Shown piece by piece: positions 8,528 to 13,697 of a stretch of DNA of 13,697 nt. The stretch lies in NCBI GenBank assembly GCA_003136795.1, contig PLDP01000079.1, positions 1 through 13,697 on the forward strand, in the 5' to 3' direction. Numbering within the stretch: position 1 is the stretch's first letter; each line of letters opens with the position of its first letter. The notes under the pieces were generated by a model, which made no database searches, was not told where the DNA came from, and saw only the letters and a program-made list of their open reading frames with translations. This stretch comes from Actinomycetota bacterium. GTDB lineage: Bacteria > Actinomycetota > Thermoleophilia > Gaiellales > Gaiellaceae. The translations under genes were made by a program, and so were the position numbers.

Positions 8528-10165
8528 ATGGCGACTCGTCCCAAGCAGCGCAACCTCGGTCGCCTGAGCGAGATCGCCCAGGTCGCGGTCCGGCACGGCT
8601 TCGGCTACGCGATCGACGGGCGGAAGGGCGGCGACCCGGGCGTCGAGGGCACCGCGCGCGGCCGTCACCTGCGGGAGATGCTCGACGAGCTCGGGCCGAC
8701 CTTCGTCAAGTTCGGCCAGCTGCTCTCCACGCGGCCCGACATCGTGCCGCCGGACATCATCGCCGAGCTCCGCAGCTTGCAGGACGATGTGCGGCCGTTC
8801 TCCTACGACGATATCGAGAAGATGATCGAGGAGGATCTCGGGCAGCCGATCGAGCGGCTGTTCACGGAGTTCGACCCACAGCCGCTCGCCGCGGCGTCGA
8901 TCGGCCAGGTGCATCGCGCAACGCTTCCGAACGGCCGCCGCGTTGCCGTCAAGGTGCAGCGTCCGAACGCGCCGCGCCAGATCGAAGCCGACCTCTCGCT
9001 CATGTACCAGGCGGCGCGCCTTGTGAAGGAGCGCATTCGCGCGCTCGACTTCATCGATGCGAACGAGATCGTCGACGAGTTCGCGCGCTCGATCCGCCAG
9101 GAGCTCGACTACCGGCTCGAGGCGCGCAATGCCGACGCGTTCCACAAGGACTTCGCCGGCCATCCACACGTCGCCGTGCCGCGCGTCTACTGGACGTACA
9201 CGCGCTCGCGTGTGCTCACGCTCGAATACCTCGACGGCGTGCAGCTCGTCGACCTCGAGCTCGACGCCTGGTCGCTCGAGCAGCGCCGGCATCTCGCGTA
9301 CCTGATCACCGAGACGTGGATGACGATGATCTTCCGCAACGGGTTCTTCCACGCCGACCCGCACCCGGCGAACATCCTCGTCCTCTCGCCCGAGCGCATC
9401 GGGCTCGTCGACTTTGGCCTCACCGGGAAGCTCACCGACGACGACATGTCGAAGCTGACGCGGCTCTTCATCGACGCTGCGTCCGAGAACATCGAGATCC
9501 TGCCGAAGCGCCTCGCCGACCTCGGCGTGCGGTATCCGAAGGAGCGCGAAGAGGAGTTCGTCGCGGCGCTGCGCGACCTGTACTACCACTACTACGGCGC
9601 GAGCCTGCAGGAGATCGATCCGATCCAGGTGATCCGCGAGGCGTTCGGGCTGATCTACTCGATGAACCTGCGCCTGCCCACGCGCTTTGTGATGCTCGAC
9701 AAGGCGATCGCGACGCTCGGCTCGGTCGGTATCGAGCTCTACCCGGACTTCAACGTGTTCGAGGTCGCAAAGCCGTACGCCCGCGACCTGATGCTCGAGC
9801 GCTTCACGCCGCGCCGGATGGCGCTGCGCGCGCGGCGCGAGGGCTGGAAGCTGACGCAGATGGCGGTCGAGCTGCCGTACCAGATCCACGAGACGCTGGA
9901 ACAGGTGCGTGAGGGCCAGATCGAGGTTGGCTTCGTGCACAAGGGGCTTGACGAGCTGATGGCGAAGCTCGACACGCTCTTCAACCGGCTCGTGATCGCG
10001 CTCGTTGTCACCGGCGGGCTGATCGGCTCGAGCCTGATCGGGATCTTCGCGAAGAACGGCCCGCACCTCTTGGGCCTGAACGTCGTCTCGGTGCTCGGGT
10101 TCTTCCTCTCGTCGATCCTCGGCGTCTGGCTGCTCTGGGGCGTGATCCGCTCCGGGCGGCTCTGA
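8528..10165 (+). CDS. ABC1/UbiB-family atypical protein kinase, membrane-anchored
   Basis: A 545-residue member of the ABC1 (ADCK/UbiB) family. Signatures: KxGQ at 61-64 in FVKFGQLLSTRPDIVP, the Ala-rich nucleotide loop AAASIGQVHRA (121-131), the lysine of VAVKVQRP (Lys142), QELDYRLEA (191-199), the catalytic HADPHPAN (275-282) and the metal-binding DFG (295-297). Two hydrophobic C-terminal helices, at about 487-507 and 519-540, anchor it in the membrane. UbiB supports ubiquinone synthesis in proteobacteria and family members act as ATPases that handle membrane lipids. In a menaquinone user the role is unproven. I choose ATG 8528 over the in-frame TTG 8522; neither has a Shine-Dalgarno. It follows greA after a 15-nt gap and probably closes the operon, since two hairpins follow. 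Confidence 0.92.
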   Translation: MATRPKQRNLGRLSEIAQVAVRHGFGYAIDGRKGGDPGVEGTARGRHLREMLDELGPTFVKFGQLLSTRPDIVPPDIIAELRSLQDDVRPFSYDDIEKMIEEDLGQPIERLFTEFDPQPLAAASIGQVHRATLPNGRRVAVKVQRPNAPRQIEADLSLMYQAARLVKERIRALDFIDANEIVDEFARSIRQELDYRLEARNADAFHKDFAGHPHVAVPRVYWTYTRSRVLTLEYLDGVQLVDLELDAWSLEQRRHLAYLITETWMTMIFRNGFFHADPHPANILVLSPERIGLVDFGLTGKLTDDDMSKLTRLFIDAASENIEILPKRLADLGVRYPKEREEEFVAALRDLYYHYYGASLQEIDPIQVIREAFGLIYSMNLRLPTRFVMLDKAIATLGSVGIELYPDFNVFEVAKPYARDLMLERFTPRRMALRARREGWKLTQMAVELPYQIHETLEQVREGQIEVGFVHKGLDELMAKLDTLFNRLVIALVVTGGLIGSSLIGIFAKNGPHLLGLNVVSVLGFFLSSILGVWLLWGVIRSGRL

Positions 10166-10180
10166 CCGGGGCCGTCCCGG
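10166..10180 (+). terminator. Small GC hairpin right after the ABC1 kinase gene
   Basis: CCGGG (10166-10170) pairs with CCCGG (10176-10180) around a 5-nt loop, immediately after the TGA. There is no T run, so it is not a classical intrinsic terminator. A role in ending transcription is a guess from its position. Confidence 0.25.
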
Positions 10181-10197
10181 GTACCGCCGAATGACGT

Positions 10198-10210
10198 GGC
10201 CGTATCGGCC
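10198..10210. other. Perfect inverted repeat in the 122-bp gap
   Basis: GGCCG (10198-10202), TAT, CGGCC (10206-10210): a symmetric 13-bp element between the ABC1 kinase and the response regulator, 65 bp before the regulator's -10-like box. It could be a terminator hairpin or a protein site. Apart from this, the hairpin at 10166-10180 and the box at 10275, I see nothing in 10166-10287. Confidence 0.3.
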
Positions 10211-10274
10211 GGTTGAGGATCGATCGGCGCAGAATCGTGCGAATGGACAACTAGTGCGCGCCGGCGGCCGGGGC

Positions 10275-10280
10275 TACGGT
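10275..10280 (+). promoter_or_regulatory. -10-like box TACGGT before the response regulator
   Basis: GCTACGGT lies in the gap with 7 nt between the box and ATG 10288, and no Shine-Dalgarno is present. This fits a leaderless transcript. No -35 at the normal distance is recognisable. Confidence 0.4.
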
Positions 10281-10287
10281 CGCTCCC

Positions 10288-10947
10288 ATGGTCGCCGCAC
10301 TGCTCCTCACCGACGCCGAGCCCGAGACGCGTGGGTTCCTCGAGCGGCACCTCCCGCGCGACGGCTTCGAGCTCGTGCCCGACCACGGGCAGTTCGATCT
10401 GGTGCTCGCCGGCGACGTCGAACGGCTCGACCGGTGGGTCGAGCGCGCGCCGGTGATCGTGCTCGGACGCGAGGAGGCCGACGCCGTCGACCGCATCCAC
10501 GCCTTCCGGCGCGGCTGTGACGACTACCTGCCGGGGCCGTTCGACTACCAGGAGCTCGTCGAGCGGATTCGCGCGGTGCTGCGTCGCGTGCGTCCGCGCC
10601 TCGACGACGTCGTCGAGGCGCCGCCGCTGCGCATCGACACGCGCACCCGCGACGTGCGCGTCGGCGGCCGGCGCGTTCAGCTCGCGCAGAAGGAGTACGA
10701 GCTGCTCCTGTGCCTCGCGCGCGAGCCGGAGCGCGTGTTCACGAAGGGCGAGCTCCTGCGCGACGTCTGGAACTACCGCGTCGCCGGACGCACGCGGACG
10801 CTCGACTCGCACGCCTCGCGGCTCCGCCGAAAGCTGCGCGAGGCCGGTTCGACGGAGACGCTCGTCGAGAACGTCTGGGGCGTCGGCTACCGCCTGCTCG
10901 GGGTGTTGCCTGAGGAATTACCCTCAGTTGAAGCGCTGCTCCGATGA
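10288..10947 (+). CDS. OmpR-type transcription factor with degenerate receiver
   Basis: A 219-residue protein. The C-terminal winged-helix DNA-binding domain (about 112-205) is clear: DVRVGGRRVQLAQKEYELL, REPERVFTKGELLRDVW, RTLDSHASRLRRKLR and the final hairpin VWGVGYRLL. The N-terminal receiver (1-102) is abnormal. Instead of the usual acidic pair it has LLLTDAEP, with only Asp9. The phospho-acceptor strand reads FDLVLAGD, with Ala-Gly where the Asp is expected and Asp43 one position late. The conserved Thr/Ser is Gly60 (VIVLG) and the conserved Lys is Gly83 (YLPGPF where YLxKPF is usual). The acceptor-to-Thr segment is about ten residues short. The domain end RRGCDDYLPGPFDYQELVERIRAVL still follows the fold. 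Phosphorylation by a kinase is therefore unlikely, and no kinase gene adjoins it. It probably binds DNA constitutively or in response to another signal. Confidence 0.9.
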   Translation: MVAALLLTDAEPETRGFLERHLPRDGFELVPDHGQFDLVLAGDVERLDRWVERAPVIVLGREEADAVDRIHAFRRGCDDYLPGPFDYQELVERIRAVLRRVRPRLDDVVEAPPLRIDTRTRDVRVGGRRVQLAQKEYELLLCLAREPERVFTKGELLRDVWNYRVAGRTRTLDSHASRLRRKLREAGSTETLVENVWGVGYRLLGVLPEELPSVEALLR

Positions 10948-10956
10948 GCCTACGAT
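10928..10956 (+). promoter_or_regulatory. Sigma-70-type promoter for the lipoprotein gene
   Basis: TTGAAG (10928-10933), a 17-nt spacer, then TACGAT (10951-10956). This is the only good -35/-10 pair I find in the window. The -35 lies within the last codons of the response regulator gene. Transcription would start near 10962-10964, giving a leader of about 50 nt with its own ribosome site. Confidence 0.5.
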
Positions 10957-11000
10957 CGGCGGGCGGTCGCTGAGAGCCGCGCACGCAATCCGCCGAGAGG

Positions 11001-11006
11001 GGAAGG
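11001..11006 (+). promoter_or_regulatory. Shine-Dalgarno GGAAGG of the lipoprotein gene
   Basis: A purine-rich run (10996-11006) ends in GGAAGG, 6 nt before ATG 11013. This decides that ATG over the in-frame TTG at 11007, which would overlap the ribosome site. Confidence 0.65.
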
Positions 11007-11012
11007 TTGGAC

Positions 11013-11549
11013 ATGAGATTCAAGGCGATCCTGTTCGTGCTGATGCTCGTGCTGGTGGTCGTGGCTGCGGGCTGCGGCAGCAAGAAATCGGCGTCCACGA
11101 CGGGAGGCTCGGGCACGACGACCACGGCTCCCGCGGCGAGTAGCTCGGGCGGCGGTGGAACGACTACCAGCAGCTCGAGCAGCAGCGGCACGCCGTCGTT
11201 CGCGTCGTCGAAGAACTGCCTGCAGCTTGCGACCGTCGGGCAGAAGTTCTCGCAGGCCATGGCCGCGACAAGTGGGACGGGGAAGACGGATCTCACCGCT
11301 GTGGCGAACGCCTACAAGGCGATGGCGAGCGCGGCCCCCTCGGCGATCCGCTCCGACTTCGAGACGATTGCCGCGGCATTCTCGAGCTACGCGAGCGCGC
11401 TGAAGAAGGCGGGCTTCACGCCGGGGAAGGTCCCCACGGCGTCGCAAATGGTCGCACTTGCATCGGCGTCGAAGTCGTTCTCCGCCCCGAAGCTTCAGGC
11501 CGCCGAGCAGCATCTCAGCGCGTGGGGCACGAAGAATTGCAGCGGGTAG
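11013..11549 (+). CDS. Secreted lipoprotein with Ser/Thr/Gly linker
   Basis: A 178-residue protein with a classical lipoprotein signal: basic MRFK, hydrophobic core to about residue 18, and lipobox AAGC with Cys21 as the lipidated residue. A low-complexity linker at about 25-60 is almost only Ser, Thr, Gly and Ala, and presumably spans the wall and may be glycosylated. The remaining domain (about 61-178) is predicted mainly helical and Ala/Lys/Ser-rich. It is framed by two cysteines, Cys69 (KNCLQLA) and Cys176 (KNCSG), which could form a disulfide joining its ends. I do not recognise a family, and no enzyme motif is seen. It has its own promoter-like sequence and good ribosome site, and follows the degenerate response regulator, which might control it (inference). 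The stop TAG is also the start of the TAGCCT box for the next gene. Confidence 0.85.
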   Translation: MRFKAILFVLMLVLVVVAAGCGSKKSASTTGGSGTTTTAPAASSSGGGGTTTSSSSSSGTPSFASSKNCLQLATVGQKFSQAMAATSGTGKTDLTAVANAYKAMASAAPSAIRSDFETIAAAFSSYASALKKAGFTPGKVPTASQMVALASASKSFSAPKLQAAEQHLSAWGTKNCSG

Positions 11550-11552
11550 CCT
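11547..11552 (+). promoter_or_regulatory. -10-like box TAGCCT before the PEP mutase-family gene
   Basis: TAGCCT begins on the lipoprotein stop codon and is followed by 6 nt before GTG 11559. No Shine-Dalgarno is present. This is the same stop-codon/box overlap as between yajC and secDF. No -35 is visible. Confidence 0.3.
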
Positions 11553-11558
11553 CTCGAC

Positions 11559-12278
11559 GTGGACCAGCACACCAAGGCGGCTGCGTTTCGGCGCATGCAT
11601 CTCGAGCCGCCGATCCTTCTCCTGCCGAACGCCTGGGACGTGACGAGCGCCAAGGCGTTCGCGCAGTTGAAGGGCTGTCGTGCGCTCGCAACCTCGAGCG
11701 CGGCCGTCGCGCGGTCGCTCGGTTGGGAGGACGGCGAGCAGGCTCCGCGCGACGTGATGGTCGAGGCGGCCGGCAAGATCGCCGGCGCAGTCGATGTGCC
11801 CGTGACCGGCGATCTCGAGCACGGCTACGGTGACCCCGCAAGCACCGCTCGCGCAGCGTGGGAGGCCGGCCTGGTCGGAATCAACTTCGAGGACTCGAAC
11901 GCCGCCGGGATGGTCTCCCTCGACGAACAGGTCGCTGCGATCCGCGCCATTCGCGCAGCGGTGCCGGAGCTCGTGCTCAATGCGCGCGTGGACGTGTTCC
12001 TCGAGGGCAGCGGCGAGCTCGACGAGGCCGTCGAGCGCGCGAACGCCTACCTGGCGGCGGGTGCGGACTGCACGTATCCGGTGCTCTGCCGGCCGGCGAC
12101 GATCGCCGAGTTGGCCCGGCGGATCGACGGCCCGATCAACGTGATCGCCGGGCCGGGCGTTCCCGAGCCGGTCGACCTGCAGGCGCTCGGCGTCGCGCGC
12201 ATGACGTGGGGCGGAGGGCTCGCGGCGATCGCCTACGACGCCGCCGCGAAGATCGCCGCGGCCGCACTCGCGCCGTGA
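11559..12278 (+). CDS. Isocitrate lyase/phosphoenolpyruvate mutase-family enzyme
   Basis: A 239-residue TIM-barrel protein of the PEP mutase/isocitrate lyase superfamily (short PEP mutase-like subgroup). Seen in order: LPNAWDVTSAKAF (22-34), the strand ATSSAAVARSLGWEDGE (44-60), metal-site residues in GDLEHGYGD (84-92, Asp85 and Glu87), the substrate-site Glu-Asp of GINFEDS (107-113), and NARVDVFLEG (141-150). The superfamily makes or breaks C-C or P-C bonds next to a carboxylate with Mg2+ (isocitrate lyase, methylisocitrate lyase, PEP mutase, phosphonopyruvate or oxaloacetate hydrolase). The isocitrate lyase loop KKCGH is absent, so it is not a true isocitrate lyase, and the substrate cannot be fixed from sequence. 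No phosphonate genes are nearby. It starts at GTG 11559 without a Shine-Dalgarno and converges on the NADH dehydrogenase gene with a 12-bp gap. Confidence 0.87.
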   Translation: MDQHTKAAAFRRMHLEPPILLLPNAWDVTSAKAFAQLKGCRALATSSAAVARSLGWEDGEQAPRDVMVEAAGKIAGAVDVPVTGDLEHGYGDPASTARAAWEAGLVGINFEDSNAAGMVSLDEQVAAIRAIRAAVPELVLNARVDVFLEGSGELDEAVERANAYLAAGADCTYPVLCRPATIAELARRIDGPINVIAGPGVPEPVDLQALGVARMTWGGGLAAIAYDAAAKIAAAALAP

Positions 12279-12290
12279 GGTCGGCCGCTT

Positions 12291-13547
12291 TTAGGGGCGG
12301 TGGATGATGCGGGCTCCGCGGCCGCGCGTCAGGTAGCTGAACGTCCAGCGCGTCAGCACGAGCAGCCGGTTCTGGAAGCCGGCGAGATAGACGATGTGGA
12401 TGCCGAGCCACAGCACCCATGCGACGAACCCGGAGAACCGAATGCCTCTGACGACGCCGACGGCGCGCGAGCGGCCGATCGTCGCGAGCTCGCCCTTGTC
12501 GCGATAGCGGAACGGCTCGCGCTTGCCGCTCCGGATCGTGCGCGCGACCTGCCGTCCCTGCTGCATCGCGACGGGCGCGACACCGTGCAGCTGCTGCCCG
12601 CGCACGGTCACCATGTCGCCGATCGCGAACACGTCGGGTCGCCCGGCGACGGTCAGGTCGGGCTCGACCACGATGCGCCCAGCCCGGTCGGTCTCCGCTC
12701 CGGTCGCCTGCGCGAGCAGTCCGGCGAGCGGGGAGGCGGTGACGCCGGCGGCCCAGATCACCGTGCGCGCGGGGATGCGGGAGCGCGTGCCGTCTTTCGT
12801 CTCCACCTCCACCGACGTGGCGTCGATCCCGACCACGGTCGTCTCGAGCAGCGGCGTCACGCCGAGCGAGCGCAACTGCCGCTCGCCGCTCGCCGACAGC
12901 GACGCCGGGAACGCGCCGAGGACGCGGCCGGTCGCCTCGACGAGGAGCACCTGCGTCTCGCGCGTGTCCATCGCGCGGTACTCGCTGTGCAGCACGTCCT
13001 TGCCGAGCTCGGCGATCTGCCCGGCCATCTCGACGCCGGTGGGGCCTGCGCCGACGACGACGAACGTCAGCCACTCGGCACGAGTCGCCTCGTCCTGCTC
13101 GACCTCCGCCGCCTCGAACGCGCGCAGGATGCGGTCGCGCAGGTCGAGCGCGCCTTCGAGTGACTTCAGCTCGGGCGCGTACGGCGCCCAGTCGTCGTGA
13201 CCGAAGTACGAGTAGCGGGCGCCACCTGCGACCACGAGCGTGTCGTAGTCGAGGCTGAGCGTGCCGCCGTTCGGCAGGTTTCGCACCGAGACGCGCCGCG
13301 CGTCGAGATCGAAGCCGTCGACCTCGCCCAGGACGACGCGTGCGTTCCGCTGCCGCCGCAGGATCTGCCGCAGCGGCACCGCGACCTCGACCGACGAGAG
13401 CGAGCCGGTTGCTACCTGGTAGGCGAGCGGCTGGAAGAGGGTGAAGTTCTGCCGGTCGACGAGCGTCACTGCGGCGTCGGCCCGGTGGAGGCCCCGGACA
13501 GCGAGCAGCCCTCCGAAGCCTCCACCTACGACGACGACCCTCTGCAT
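12291..13547 (-). CDS. ndh: Type II NADH:quinone oxidoreductase (NDH-2)
   Basis: A single-subunit, non-proton-pumping NADH dehydrogenase that passes electrons via FAD to membrane quinone. The 418-residue protein has an N-terminal FAD Rossmann motif VVVVGGGFGGL (4-14), LFQPLAYQVATG (38-48) typical of NDH-2, and the second dinucleotide motif VVVGAGPTGVEMAG (163-176) for NADH. It also has FAIGDM (307-312) at the flavin and VAPVAMQQGRQVA (323-335) in the quinone-site region. The C-terminal stretch FSGFVAWVLWLGIHIVYLAGF, then LLVLTRWTFSYLTRG (about 371-409), is the usual amphipathic/hydrophobic membrane anchor of bacterial NDH-2. The start ATG abuts the TAG of the upstream methyltransferase gene with no gap, so the two are probably co-transcribed. 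It is complete, with all cofactor motifs intact. Confidence 0.94.
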   Translation of the reverse strand: MQRVVVVGGGFGGLLAVRGLHRADAAVTLVDRQNFTLFQPLAYQVATGSLSSVEVAVPLRQILRRQRNARVVLGEVDGFDLDARRVSVRNLPNGGTLSLDYDTLVVAGGARYSYFGHDDWAPYAPELKSLEGALDLRDRILRAFEAAEVEQDEATRAEWLTFVVVGAGPTGVEMAGQIAELGKDVLHSEYRAMDTRETQVLLVEATGRVLGAFPASLSASGERQLRSLGVTPLLETTVVGIDATSVEVETKDGTRSRIPARTVIWAAGVTASPLAGLLAQATGAETDRAGRIVVEPDLTVAGRPDVFAIGDMVTVRGQQLHGVAPVAMQQGRQVARTIRSGKREPFRYRDKGELATIGRSRAVGVVRGIRFSGFVAWVLWLGIHIVYLAGFQNRLLVLTRWTFSYLTRGRGARIIHRP

Positions 13548-13697
13548 CTAGACGAGTGTCGCTCCTTCGAGCTGCAGCAGGCGCCGCTTCACGTCGAGGC
13601 CACCCGCGTACCCGGTGAGCGCCCCGTTCGCGCCCACGATGCGGTGGCACGGGAGCACGATCGGGATCGGGTTGCGGTTCATCACCGTTCCCACCGC
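13548..13697 (-). CDS. ogt: Methylated-DNA--[protein]-cysteine S-methyltransferase, C-terminal part
   Basis: The last 49 codons of a gene that enters from the right edge and reads leftward to TAG (13550-13548). The visible protein begins [20 protein letters not shown] and continues through [20 protein letters not shown] to a final [10 protein letters not shown]. This is the hallmark of O6-alkylguanine-DNA alkyltransferase. The PCHR active-site cysteine (codon 13649-13647) accepts the alkyl group irreversibly, and Asn and the GYxGG loop follow as in Ogt/MGMT. The N-terminal part lies outside the window, so Ada-type fusion cannot be excluded; Ogt is the simplest reading. TAG is followed directly by the ATG of NDH-2. 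Confidence 0.93.
   Translation of the reverse strand, partial: AVGTVMNRNPIPIVLPCHRIVGANGALTGYAGGLDVKRRLLQLEGATLV

Noticed and set aside
10956..10996. TCGGCGG (10956-10962) and CCGCCGA (10990-10996) inverted repeat before the lipoprotein
   Set aside because: The predicted transcription start is near 10962, so the left arm would not be in the RNA. As a DNA operator it is possible but unsupported in such GC-rich sequence.
12279..12300. CCGC TTTTAGGG GCGG as a bidirectional terminator between the convergent genes
   Set aside because: Only 4 bp of stem, and the right half is coding sequence of NDH-2. Not convincing.

Overview
This is GC-rich chromosomal DNA (visibly about two-thirds G+C) packed with genes that overlap or nearly touch. 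Several features suggest an actinomycetote, most likely class Thermoleophilia (Gaiellales or Solirubrobacterales-like). These are a one-piece SecDF of 951 residues with an enlarged extracytoplasmic domain, a queA-tgt-yajC-secDF order, many GTG starts, and starts placed 6-9 nt behind TAnnnT boxes as expected of leaderless mRNAs. The taxonomic call is inference. There is no 16S gene, tRNA, mobile element or CRISPR array in the window.

Layout. (1) At the left edge is the 3' part of a membrane sensor histidine kinase (+). It converges tail to tail on a small coiled-coil gene (-), and the two stop codons share one TTAA. (2) The coiled-coil gene diverges from queA across 24 bp that hold two overlapping -10-like boxes. 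(3) queA-tgt-yajC-secDF and a small UbiK/BMFP-like gene form a forward run. It combines queuosine tRNA modification with accessory factors of the Sec translocon. (4) A 119-bp gap follows. It contains a promoter-like box and a strongly structured leader whose last helix masks the Shine-Dalgarno sequence of a DEAD-box RNA helicase. The helicase is followed by greA and a membrane-anchored ABC1/UbiB-type kinase. (5) A 122-bp gap with two small hairpins precedes three forward genes, each with its own promoter-like signal: a response regulator with a degenerate receiver, a Ser/Thr/Gly-rich lipoprotein, and an isocitrate lyase/PEP mutase-family enzyme. (6) On the minus strand, type II NADH dehydrogenase lies directly downstream of the 3' end of an O6-methylguanine-DNA methyltransferase gene, which is cut by the window edge.

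Functional threads. RNA and translation: QueA and Tgt make queuosine tRNA, the DEAD-box helicase remodels RNA, and GreA rescues RNA polymerase. Membrane and quinones: YajC and SecDF assist secretion, while the UbiK-like protein, the ABC1 kinase and NDH-2 all relate to quinone biology or the membrane. Most of the window is housekeeping. I see no clearly new multi-gene system. The most promising unexplained signals are the helicase leader RNA, the overlapping divergent promoter, and the recurrent leaderless-start box that often doubles as the upstream stop codon.
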